50,488 bases of DNA, from positions 1 through 50,488 of the forward strand of contig DESQ01000032.1 of NCBI GenBank assembly GCA_002361355.1. The letters are read 5' to 3'. The first letter of the stretch is position 1; each line of letters opens with the position of its first letter. This stretch comes from Lachnospiraceae bacterium UBA3310 (GTDB lineage: Bacteria > Bacillota > Clostridia > Lachnospirales > Lachnospiraceae). This document shows, piece by piece, positions 25,357 to 32,389 of this stretch. The notes beneath the pieces are model-generated. The model made no database searches, had not been told where the DNA came from, and saw nothing but the letters and a program-made list of their open reading frames with translations. A program made the position numbers and the translations under genes.

Positions 25357-26036
25357 CCTCTGCCAAATTTTTCTCCGGGGCGGCGTCTTTGACTGATCAT
25401 CTCGTCAATTTTGCGGTAATGCTCCTCATCAAGTCTGCGCCGCTCCTCGTCCCTCTCCTCCTGCTGCCTGAACTGGTAATCCAGCTCCTTCAATATACTC
25501 TCCTTGATTTCCGTACACATTTCCTTATTAGCATTTTTGACTGCATCGGTCACCATATGCTGTAACAAATATTGCAGACGCTTTGCCTTTTTCTCCCGCT
25601 CGTCATCCAACGGTTCTTCATACTCTTTCAGTTCCTGCCCCTCCTCCGGCATCTCCAGAACCGTCTCCTTACCCTTAGACATCGTAACCATATACTTCTT
25701 CGCTTTCTTCATAACCATATCCTCCACTTTTTCTTCTATCCTCTTATCCCGCAGGCCTTCACCGCTTTCCGCCCTCTCGTCCGCCGCGTGGCCGCCGCCA
25801 AAAATATTGCCGCCGTCCCCATGCAGAACCGCCCTTATCGCTTTGAGCTGCAGTCCCTGTTCCTTAAGCTGTTTAATCTGCCGCAGCGTCTCAATATCCT
25901 TTTCCTTATAGCAGCGATGCCCCATCTCATTGCGCTCAATAGGAAGTTTCAGCTCATCCTCCCAATAACGGAGCACATGGGGTTCTACCTCCACCTTCTT
26001 TGAGGCCTCCGAAATGTAATAAATCGTATCGTTCAT
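25326..26036 (-). CDS. MerR-type DNA-binding protein with coiled-coil tail
   Basis: 236 residues. The N-terminal MerR winged helix (about 6-75: YYISEASKKVEVEPHVLRYWEDEL, then YKEKDIETLRQIKQLKEQGLQLKAIR) is followed not by a ligand domain but by a Gly-rich linker, charged helices (about 140-225, very rich in Glu, Arg and Lys) and a basic tail. This layout resembles the Bacillus chromosome-anchoring protein RacA more than a metal sensor; no ligand Cys residues are seen. The good GGGAGG site supports the start. It lies 83 bases after dnaB, beyond a terminator. Its role is open: gene control or chromosome organisation. Confidence 0.8.
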   Translation of the reverse strand: MNDTIYYISEASKKVEVEPHVLRYWEDELKLPIERNEMGHRCYKEKDIETLRQIKQLKEQGLQLKAIRAVLHGDGGNIFGGGHAADERAESGEGLRDKRIEEKVEDMVMKKAKKYMVTMSKGKETVLEMPEEGQELKEYEEPLDDEREKKAKRLQYLLQHMVTDAVKNANKEMCTEIKESILKELDYQFRQQEERDEERRRLDEEHYRKIDEMISQRRRPGEKFGRGKKKEPLSPK

Positions 26037-26051
26037 GTAGTTTCCTCCCTC

Positions 26052-26072
26052 TTCTGACTCTGCTTATGCGCG
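26052..26072. repeat. Copy of the atpE-leader repeat arm in the dnaB-merR gap
   Basis: These 21 bases match the reverse complement of 8809-8829 at 20 of 21 positions. Here the copy lies between the dnaB terminator and the ribosome site of the merR-like gene, so it is part of that leader. Only one arm is present. Chance is unlikely for a match of this length in 50 kb. Confidence 0.65.
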
Positions 26073-26073
26073 G

Positions 26074-26109
26074 AAAAAAGAGACGTTCCCTGTCAGGGTC
26101 GTCTCTTTT
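26074..26109 (-). terminator. Terminator after dnaB
   Basis: Minus strand: AAAAGAGACG/CGTCTCTTTT, a perfect 10-base stem with an inner CCCT/AGGG pair, followed by a run of six T. Only 37 bases separate it from the merR-like start, so that gene must rely on readthrough or on a promoter overlapping the terminator. Confidence 0.88.
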
Positions 26110-26119
26110 GTAATAGAAT

Positions 26120-27457
26120 CTATTTTGCCAGGTTTGCAAATTTCGTGTAATCCGGCAGCCAGACCAGCTCCACTGTGCCAATCGGGCCGTTTCTCTGTTT
26201 CGCTATAATAATTTCCGCAATCCCTTTTCTCTCCGTATCTTTGTTGTAATAATCGTCGCGGTATATAAACATCACCACATCGGCATCCTGCTCAATAGCG
26301 CCGGACTCACGCAGATCCGAAAGCATCGGCCTGTGATCGGGACGCTGTTCCACCGCGCGGGAGAGCTGCGACAGAGCCAATACAGGCACCCGCAATTCTC
26401 TTGCAAGCGCTTTCAGGGATCGGGAAATATCCGAAATCTCCTGCTGTCTGGAATCGGTTGATCTGCCGCTTCCGGACATCAACTGCAAATAGTCGATAAT
26501 GACCATCTCCAGATTATGCTCTAATTTATATTTACGGCATTTTGAGCGAAGCTCAGATATGCTGATACCCGGCGTGTCGTCTATAATGAGATTGGACTTG
26601 CCGATCTGCCCGGCGCTCTCAATCAACTTCTCCCATTCCGCATCCGAGAGGTTACCCGTTCTGATATGCTGGGAATCCACTTTGGCTTCCATAGAGAACA
26701 GACGGTTCACCAACTGCTCCTTCGACATCTCCAGACTGAAAATAGCCACCGTTTTATTCTGTTTAAAAGCTACATACTCGGCTATATTCAGCACAAAGGC
26801 AGTTTTTCCCATGGAAGGTCTCGCCGCTACCAGAATGAGGTCGGAAGGCTGCATGCCGGAAGTCTTGTAATCAAGATCCAGAAAGCCCGTCGCCACACCC
26901 GTGACATTTCCCTTATTGCGGGAGGCTTTCTCGATGTTGTCCATCACATCCATCACAATCTGCCGGATGGGGACAAACTCATCGCCGCCGCGCCTTTGCA
27001 CCAGATCGAACACGCGCTTCTCTGTGTCCTCCAAAATGGTTTCCAGGCTCTCTTTGCCAACGTAACACTCATTGGCAATCTCTTCATTCAGGCGGATCAG
27101 ACGCCTGAGCACAGCTTTATCGGCAACGATGCCAGCGTAATATTTCACATTTGCCGAGGTAGGCACTGCGGTAATCAAATCCCTGATAAATTCAGGACTG
27201 CTGACCTCCGGGGGAACATCCTTTTCCCGCAGCCTGTCCTGCAATGTCACAAGATCTACCGGCTTTCCCTCATCGTTTAACTCCACCATCGAGTCAAATA
27301 AAACGCCGTACTGCTTATTATAAAAGTCCTCTCCCTGCACGATTTCCGAAGCCGCAACAATCGCTTCCCTGTCCATAATCATAGAACCGATCACGGACTG
27401 TTCCGCCTCCATGCTGTGCGGTAATATTCTTTTTAATAACGCTTCCTCTGCTGGCAA
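26120..27457 (-). CDS. dnaB: Replicative DNA helicase DnaB
   Basis: 445 residues. The N-terminal helical domain (LPHSMEAEQSVIGSM) is followed by the RecA-like hexamer domain with Walker A ARPSMGKTAF (about 213), Walker B MVIIDYLQLM and an Arg-finger region near REIRESGAIEQDADV-type sequence (here LSDLRESGAIEQDADV). The start is a TTG with GAGGG seven bases upstream inside the last codons of rplI; an internal ATG at residue 16 would cut the conserved N-terminus. It unwinds DNA at the fork. It lies in the common Firmicutes order gdpP-rplI-dnaB. Confidence 0.97.
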   Translation of the reverse strand: MPAEEALLKRILPHSMEAEQSVIGSMIMDREAIVAASEIVQGEDFYNKQYGVLFDSMVELNDEGKPVDLVTLQDRLREKDVPPEVSSPEFIRDLITAVPTSANVKYYAGIVADKAVLRRLIRLNEEIANECYVGKESLETILEDTEKRVFDLVQRRGGDEFVPIRQIVMDVMDNIEKASRNKGNVTGVATGFLDLDYKTSGMQPSDLILVAARPSMGKTAFVLNIAEYVAFKQNKTVAIFSLEMSKEQLVNRLFSMEAKVDSQHIRTGNLSDAEWEKLIESAGQIGKSNLIIDDTPGISISELRSKCRKYKLEHNLEMVIIDYLQLMSGSGRSTDSRQQEISDISRSLKALARELRVPVLALSQLSRAVEQRPDHRPMLSDLRESGAIEQDADVVMFIYRDDYYNKDTERKGIAEIIIAKQRNGPIGTVELVWLPDYTKFANLAK

Positions 27458-27460
27458 GAT

Positions 27461-27907
27461 TTATCCCTCAATCACTTTCACTTTCAACTTTCCTGTCACC
27501 TTCGGGTGAAGCTTCACCCCCACCTCATAAACGCCAAGCGACTTAATGGGCTCCGGAAGCTGTATTTTTTTCTTGTCCAGTTCCAAGCCGCACTGCTCCT
27601 TTGCCGCCTGCGCAATTTCCTTCGAGGAAACAGAACCGAAGGCCTTGCCTCCCTCGCCGGACTTCATCTTAAGGGTTACTTCTTTCGTCTCCAGCACACC
27701 TGCCAGCTCCTTCGCAGCCTCAAGCTGTTCTTTCGCAACTTTATCCGCGTTGGCTTTTTGAAGCTTTAAATCGTTTTTGTTCTTAGAATTTGCCTCCACG
27801 CCAAGCTTTTTCGGTAATACGAAGTTTCTCGCATAGCCGTCGCTGACATTCACAATATCTCCCTTTTTTCCAAGTGATTTTACATCTTCAAGCAGTATAA
27901 TCTCCAT
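27461..27907 (-). CDS. rplI: 50S ribosomal protein L9
   Basis: 148 residues. The N-terminal domain MEIILLEDVKSLGKKGDIV and GYARNFVLPKKLG are signature segments; a long central helix and a C-terminal domain (SVSSKEIAQAAKEQ) follow. L9 binds 23S rRNA near the L1 stalk base. It starts one base after the gdpP stop and its last codons carry the dnaB ribosome site, so the three genes are translated in close succession. Confidence 0.97.
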   Translation of the reverse strand: MEIILLEDVKSLGKKGDIVNVSDGYARNFVLPKKLGVEANSKNKNDLKLQKANADKVAKEQLEAAKELAGVLETKEVTLKMKSGEGGKAFGSVSSKEIAQAAKEQCGLELDKKKIQLPEPIKSLGVYEVGVKLHPKVTGKLKVKVIEG

Positions 27908-27908
27908 G

Positions 27909-29963
27909 TTACTCTAAATCCCCTTCCTCTATCATCGTATCCAGTGTTCTCTTAATGCTCTCAATTCCCTCTTCCACCGTGCCATTTTCAATCTGCGCGC
28001 CCGCCATATTCAAATGGCCGCCGCCGCCCATTCTCTCCATGATAACCTGCACATTCACCTCGTCGATAGAGCGGGCGCTTATATAGATAATTCCATTATA
28101 CTTGGTAAGAATAAAGCTTGCCTTGATTCCCTTGATGTTTAACAGCTCATTGGCCGCCTGTGCGCCCACAATGGTAGGGCTTGTAACATCCTCGCCCGTA
28201 CATACGGATATGGCATAAAAATGCCGGTATATTTCCGCCTGACTGACTGCGTCCGCCTTCGCCTTATACTCCGCAGCATCGTCACGGAACAGCTTTCTGA
28301 CACGGGTCACGTCTGCGCCGTTCCTGCGCAGGAAAGCGGCTGCCTCAAAGGTTCTGACACCGGTTTTTGTCATAAAGTTGTTGGTGTCTATCATAATGCC
28401 GGAATACATACAGTCCGCCTCCTCGGCGCGTAACCGCAGATCGTCGCTGATGTATTGCAGGATTTCCGAAACCATCTCACAGGCGGAGGATGCATAAGCC
28501 TCTACATAGGAAAGCGTCGCGTTCTCAATAATCTCCGTTCCCTGTCTGTGGTGATCCAGTACCACAATGGATTTACAGCGCTTTAACAGATCCGGACACT
28601 CTGTAAGGCTGGGTTTGTTGACATCCACCACAACGAGCACCGCGTTGCCGCCCACCATCTCCAATGCCTGCTGACCGCCTATAATCATGTCTTCCGCATA
28701 GTCATCATTGTCCCTGAACATGTCCACCATAGGCTGCATGGTGGATGTCACGTCATTTAAGACAATATGAGCCTTCTTATCAAGCGCCTCCGCAATCCTG
28801 TAGATACCCACAGAAGCGCCGAAGCTGTCCACGTCGCCCATGCGGTGTCCCATGACATAGACCTCATCCTTGACAGAGATAATCTCACGCAGGGCGTGCG
28901 CTTTTACCCTTGCCTTGACGCGGGTACTTTTCTCTACCTGCTGGCTCTTTCCACCGTAATAAATCACGTTCTCCGGCACTTTCACGACCGCCTGGTCGCC
29001 GCCGCGTCCCAGGGCAATATCTATCGCGTTTCGCGCGAATTCATAATTCTGCGCATAGGACAAGCCGTTCAATCCCATACCGATACTGATGGTGACCGCC
29101 ATCTCGTTACCAATATTGACCGTCTTCACATCCTCCAGAATATCAAACCGGCTCTCCTGCAGGTGGGTTGCCGCCTCCTTGCGCATGATCACCAGATATT
29201 TGTCCTTTTCAAGCTTTTTACAGATGCCGTCCAACGCGGCAATATATTTATTCACCTTACGGTCAATCAGCGCGATCAGCAAAGAGCGCCTGACCTCCTC
29301 AACGCTTTCCAGCGCCTCCTCATAGTTGTCCAGATAAATGAGCGCCACCGCCAGCGATTGGTTATCCACTTCCCGCAGGGCGATCTGCAGCGCCGTCTCG
29401 TCGAACAAATACAGGGCAATCAGATACCCGTCATATCCCTTCGCCTCGATGATATCACTGTTTTCCGCCATCTCTTTTAAAGAAATTTTCTTAAGTTTTG
29501 CCAGATAATTTCCATTCTCATAATCCACCCGGCATTCAACTTCCCCCTCGCCGTCCCGGCCGGGGAGCTTGTCCTTTGTGATAGAAGGAAAGAGCGTGGT
29601 GATCGACTTCCGATATCCCTTCTCCTGATGCGTAATATGTTCAAAAGCAATATTTGTCCAGATGATTTTCCCCGCATCGTCCAAAAGGGCATGGGGAAGC
29701 TCAAGATCCCGCAAAAGTCTTCTCTGGATCTGTCCGTACTGGGTAGCAAAACTGATCAGTTCATTCATGATGATCGGCTTGTTATACAACATCATGGACA
29801 GCACGATCGCAAAATAGAAAATCAAAAAAGCGGTCACAAGAAGCCCTGCCCGATAATCCAGCATATAGACTAAAATATCCACAACCGCAAGTAAAAACCC
29901 CAGATATAAAGAGGATTGCAGATAGGCTTTCATCCTCCCTTTTAACTTTACCGTATTTTTCAT
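27909..29963 (-). CDS. gdpP: Cyclic-di-AMP phosphodiesterase GdpP
   Basis: 684 residues from the ATG at 29963 (GAGG six bases upstream); a GTG at 29975 is too close to it. Two membrane spans (about 15-60), a PAS-like domain (about 85-165), a degenerate GGDEF domain (about 170-300, no GGDEF motif) and a DHH/DHHA1 hydrolase (about 340-680) with MGDVDSFG, VVLDHHRQG and GGGGHLNMAG. It degrades c-di-AMP to pApA. The synthase genes are about 8 kb away in the same direction. The leader begins with the hairpin element at 29991-30056. Confidence 0.95.
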   Translation of the reverse strand: MKNTVKLKGRMKAYLQSSLYLGFLLAVVDILVYMLDYRAGLLVTAFLIFYFAIVLSMMLYNKPIIMNELISFATQYGQIQRRLLRDLELPHALLDDAGKIIWTNIAFEHITHQEKGYRKSITTLFPSITKDKLPGRDGEGEVECRVDYENGNYLAKLKKISLKEMAENSDIIEAKGYDGYLIALYLFDETALQIALREVDNQSLAVALIYLDNYEEALESVEEVRRSLLIALIDRKVNKYIAALDGICKKLEKDKYLVIMRKEAATHLQESRFDILEDVKTVNIGNEMAVTISIGMGLNGLSYAQNYEFARNAIDIALGRGGDQAVVKVPENVIYYGGKSQQVEKSTRVKARVKAHALREIISVKDEVYVMGHRMGDVDSFGASVGIYRIAEALDKKAHIVLNDVTSTMQPMVDMFRDNDDYAEDMIIGGQQALEMVGGNAVLVVVDVNKPSLTECPDLLKRCKSIVVLDHHRQGTEIIENATLSYVEAYASSACEMVSEILQYISDDLRLRAEEADCMYSGIMIDTNNFMTKTGVRTFEAAAFLRRNGADVTRVRKLFRDDAAEYKAKADAVSQAEIYRHFYAISVCTGEDVTSPTIVGAQAANELLNIKGIKASFILTKYNGIIYISARSIDEVNVQVIMERMGGGGHLNMAGAQIENGTVEEGIESIKRTLDTMIEEGDLE

Positions 29964-29990
29964 CTTATTCCTCACAGAAGTTCTTCTCGC

Positions 29991-30056
29991 GCATGAGACT
30001 TAGAAACTCTTTGCGAAACAGCCTCTGCTGTGAACAATTAGAGTTTCTTCTCATGC
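29991..30056 (-). repeat. Dispersed hairpin element, copy A, in the gdpP leader
   Basis: A nearly perfect long hairpin: GCATGAGA (29991-29998) pairs with TCTCATGC (30049-30056) and AGAAACTCT (30002-30010) pairs with AGAGTTTCT (30040-30048), with a 3-base bulge. The loop holds TTTGCGAAACAGCCTCTGCTG, itself with a CAGC/GCTG pair. The same loop recurs in copy B at 32344-32389. It lies about 30 bases before the gdpP start codon and begins at the expected transcription start. Confidence 0.75.
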
Positions 30057-30057
30057 T

Positions 30058-30066
30058 AGTATAGCA
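30058..30066 (-). promoter_or_regulatory. Extended -10 promoter of gdpP
   Basis: Minus strand: TGCTATACT, a TATACT box with the extended TGN motif. No good -35 is seen. Transcription would start at the first arm of the hairpin element. Confidence 0.5.
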
Positions 30067-30150
30067 TTTTTTGCCAAATACCGCCACACCAATATATAGA
30101 CCTTTTTCTTTGAAAACTGACATAATGTTGGGGTTTCAGGCTTATTACGC

Positions 30151-30181
30151 AAAAGAAGAAACCGGGTGCACACGGCACCCG
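30151..30181 (-). terminator. Terminator of the rpsF-ssb-rpsR operon
   Basis: Minus strand: CGGGTGC/GCACCCG with a 5-base loop, followed by GTTTCTTCTTTT. It lies 26 bases after rpsR. Confidence 0.82.
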
Positions 30182-30206
30182 ATTCCCTAAATTTTCCTAT
30201 AAACCA

Positions 30207-30467
30207 TTAATCCTGCACGTAAGGCATCAAGGCAAGATGTCTTGCACGCTTGATCGCTACCGTAAGCGCTCTCTGGTGCTTTGCGCAGTTTCCGGTAATT
30301 CTTCTGGGAAGAATCTTCCCTCTCTCGGAAATGTATCTGCGAAGCTTGTTGCTGTCCTTGTAGTCGATCACATTATCTTTACCGCAGAATACGCAGACTT
30401 TCTTTCTTCTGCGCATTCCCCCTTTTTTCTTGGGGAAATCCGGCTTGTCTGATTTATTAAATGCCAT
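30207..30467 (-). CDS. rpsR: 30S ribosomal protein S18
   Basis: 86 residues. The family core CVFCGKDNVIDYKDSNKLRRYIS and GNCAKHQRALTVAIKRARHLALMPY are complete. The Cys residues CVFC and C in GNCAKH form the zinc-type S18 pattern. S18 pairs with S6 on the 30S platform. It is the last gene of the classical rpsF-ssb-rpsR operon, 35 bases after ssb. Confidence 0.97.
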   Translation of the reverse strand: MAFNKSDKPDFPKKKGGMRRRKKVCVFCGKDNVIDYKDSNKLRRYISERGKILPRRITGNCAKHQRALTVAIKRARHLALMPYVQD

Positions 30468-30502
30468 AGTAAACCTCCAATCTCGCGCCCAAAGCGCTCT
30501 CC

Positions 30503-30946
30503 TTAATTGAACGGCAGTTCTTCATCAATGCCATCGGGGATATTCATAAAGCCATCCCCCGCAGCCGCCGGTGCAGAATCATTTCTCTCTGCAGGAACGT
30601 ACCCGCCGTTTGCTGCGGAAGCATTCTTGCTCTCTGCAAACTCCTGATCCTCTACCACAACGTCTGTCGTGTATACTCTGACGCCATCCTTGTTGGTATA
30701 GCTTCCTGTCTGGATGCGTCCCGTAATTGCAATCTTCGTGCCCTTGTGAAGATATTTCTCAGCGAACTCGCCCGATCTCCCGAAGGCTACGCAGTTGATA
30801 AAATCTGCCGTCTGGTCATCATTATTACGGTTAAATCTGCGGTCTACCGCCAGCGTATATCTGGCTACCGCCGTCGCGTTCTCACCCTGGGAATATCTCA
30901 CCTCAGGATCTCTTGTCAAACGTCCCATCAGTATAACTCTATTCAT
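30503..30946 (-). CDS. ssb: Single-stranded DNA-binding protein
   Basis: 147 residues. An OB-fold (about 1-105) beginning MNRVILMGRLTRDPEVRYS is followed by a short flexible tail rich in Ala, Gly and Asn and the acidic tip GIDEELPFN, the site that binds repair and replication partners. It lies between rpsF and rpsR as in most Firmicutes, with a 15-base gap from rpsF. Confidence 0.97.
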   Translation of the reverse strand: MNRVILMGRLTRDPEVRYSQGENATAVARYTLAVDRRFNRNNDDQTADFINCVAFGRSGEFAEKYLHKGTKIAITGRIQTGSYTNKDGVRVYTTDVVVEDQEFAESKNASAANGGYVPAERNDSAPAAAGDGFMNIPDGIDEELPFN

Positions 30947-30961
30947 ACAGAATACCTCTTC

Positions 30962-31252
30962 CTATTTCTCGTCTTGTCTGACGCACAGGTATCGGATGAC
31001 GTTATCCATGATGCGGATGCGGCTCTCAATCTCGCCGGGAGCTGTGCTCTCTGCTTCAAAGCGGATAAAGTAATAAAAAGCCTCTTTCATCTTCTGTACT
31101 TCGTATGCGAGTCTCTTCTTACCCCAGTCGTCAACTTCTGTGATCTTCCCGCCGAATCTCTCCACTAAGGCTTTCACCTTCTCCAGAGTCGCGGCCCGCT
31201 CGTCATCTTCAATCTTAGCAGTGACAACAACGGCTAACTCATACTTGTTCAT
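30962..31252 (-). CDS. rpsF: 30S ribosomal protein S6
   Basis: 96 residues with the ferredoxin-like S6 fold: MNKYELAVVVTAKIEDDERAA by position, then VDDWGKKRLAYEVQKMKEAFYYFIRFEA. It binds 16S rRNA together with S18. It is first in the rpsF-ssb-rpsR operon. The roughly 90-base leader upstream has a TTTGGC/GCCAAA hairpin and may hold the S6:S18 autoregulatory structure known from other bacteria. Confidence 0.95.
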   Translation of the reverse strand: MNKYELAVVVTAKIEDDERAATLEKVKALVERFGGKITEVDDWGKKRLAYEVQKMKEAFYYFIRFEAESTAPGEIESRIRIMDNVIRYLCVRQDEK

Positions 31253-31372
31253 GCTTCTTTCCCTCCTTTTGGTCTCTGGCCCCTTCTCAAAAAAGGAGCA
31301 AGGATGTTTGGCTTAACGCCAAAATAGTTTATCACGGATACTTATGATACCATAATCCCCCGGATTGTGCAA
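31253..31372 (-). promoter_or_regulatory. Promoter and leader of the rpsF operon
   Basis: Minus strand: TTGCAC (31367-31372), 17 bases, then TATCAT (31344-31349). The transcript leader of about 90 bases contains a hairpin (TTTGGC, GTTAA, GCCAAA) and a CCG segment near its start. In many bacteria the rpsF leader binds the S6:S18 dimer; this leader may do so, but I cannot match the published motif by eye. Confidence 0.5.
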
Positions 31373-31392
31373 GAAATTTTTACCGCCGCGCC

Positions 31393-31584
31393 CTACTGCT
31401 CCGTATCGCTTCGCAAAACTCCGCGGATATTCTTCTCCGCCTTCGGCCTGGGAATCATAATCTGGTGTCCACAGCCCATACATTTCAGCCGAAAATCCGC
31501 GCCGATGCGAAGCACCTCCCACTCAGCGCTGCCGCAGGGGTGTTTCTTTTTCATCTTTAAGATATCACCGACCCGAATGTCCAT
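31393..31584 (-). CDS. DUF951 small protein
   Basis: 63 residues. The family pattern is clear: MDIRVGDILKMKKKHPCGSAEWEVLRIGADFRLKC by position, then MGCGHQIMIPR. Three Cys residues (CG, and CMGC) could bind zinc or nucleic acid. The function is not known. Bacillus subtilis also keeps a DUF951 gene (yyzM) next to rpsF, so the neighbourhood is conserved. It lies 20 bases after the sirtuin gene and is probably transcribed with it. Confidence 0.88.
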   Translation of the reverse strand: MDIRVGDILKMKKKHPCGSAEWEVLRIGADFRLKCMGCGHQIMIPRPKAEKNIRGVLRSDTEQ

Positions 31585-31604
31585 ATCACACTCCTGTTTT
31601 CACT

Positions 31605-32321
31605 CTAATCAAGCTGTGAAAAAATTTCCCCGATACTCCCCTGCACCACCAGATTCGCAATGCCGTCTCTGGCCGTAGGCGTCTTGTTCACAAGCACCAG
31701 CTTATTACCGTTATAATAATCCAGAAGCCCCGCCGCGGGATACACAGCCAGAGATGTGCCTCCCACAATCAGCACATCCGCCTCTCTGATGGCACGGATC
31801 GCACCGGAAAGGGTATTCTGATCCAGTCCCTCCTCATAGAGCACAACGTCCGGCTTAATAGAACCGCCGCAGCTACACTTGGGCACGCCCTCTGCGTTTG
31901 CGATGTAATTGACATCATAAAATTTGTGGCAGGATTCACAGAAGTTTCTGAGCACCGAACCGTGAAGTTCATACACTTTCTCACTGCCCGCCGCCTGATG
32001 AAGACCGTCAATATTCTGTGTCACCACCGCCTTCAGTTTTCCTTCTTTTTCCCACTGCGCCAGCTTCAGGTGTGCGGCGTTCGGCTTTGCGTCAAGGCAG
32101 AGCATTTTATTGCGGTAAAAACGGTAGAACTCTTCCGTATTCCTCCGGTAAAAGGTATGGCTCAATATGGTTTCCGGCGGATAGTCGTATTGTTGGTTGT
32201 AGAGACCATCCACGCTGCGGAAATCCGGGATGCCGCTCTCCGTAGAAACCCCTGCGCCACCGAAGAAGACGATGTTATCTGATTCATTTACCCACTGTCT
32301 CAATTGTTCGATCTGATTCAT
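31605..32321 (-). CDS. cobB: NAD-dependent protein deacylase, Sir2 family
   Basis: 238 residues from the second ATG: AGGAGG stands seven bases before 32321 but one base before the ATG at 32327. NAD-binding GGAGVSTESGIPDFRS, TQNIDGLHQAAG, the catalytic His in YELHGS, and a zinc knuckle CESC...CSCGG are all present. It removes acyl groups from Lys with NAD as co-substrate. Its leader contains copy B of the hairpin element, which overlaps the end of leuA. Confidence 0.95.
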   Translation of the reverse strand: MNQIEQLRQWVNESDNIVFFGGAGVSTESGIPDFRSVDGLYNQQYDYPPETILSHTFYRRNTEEFYRFYRNKMLCLDAKPNAAHLKLAQWEKEGKLKAVVTQNIDGLHQAAGSEKVYELHGSVLRNFCESCHKFYDVNYIANAEGVPKCSCGGSIKPDVVLYEEGLDQNTLSGAIRAIREADVLIVGGTSLAVYPAAGLLDYYNGNKLVLVNKTPTARDGIANLVVQGSIGEIFSQLD

Positions 32322-32343
32322 AGCCATACCTCCTTAATCTCTT

Positions 32344-32389
32344 AGAATTTTTTGCGAAACAGCCTCTGCTGGTGAGCATTAGAAATTCT
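32344..32389 (-). repeat. Dispersed hairpin element, copy B, in the sirtuin leader
   Basis: AGAATTT (32344-32350) pairs with AAATTCT (32383-32389). The loop repeats the TTTGCGAAACAGCCTCTGCTG core of copy A (29991-30056). Stem bases differ from copy A on both sides in ways that keep pairing. The right arm overlaps the leuA stop region. It lies about 23 bases before the sirtuin start. Confidence 0.7.

Noticed and set aside
31313..31522. 69-codon minus-strand frame overlapping the DUF951 gene
   Set aside because: Out-of-frame shadow; it also covers the rpsF promoter.
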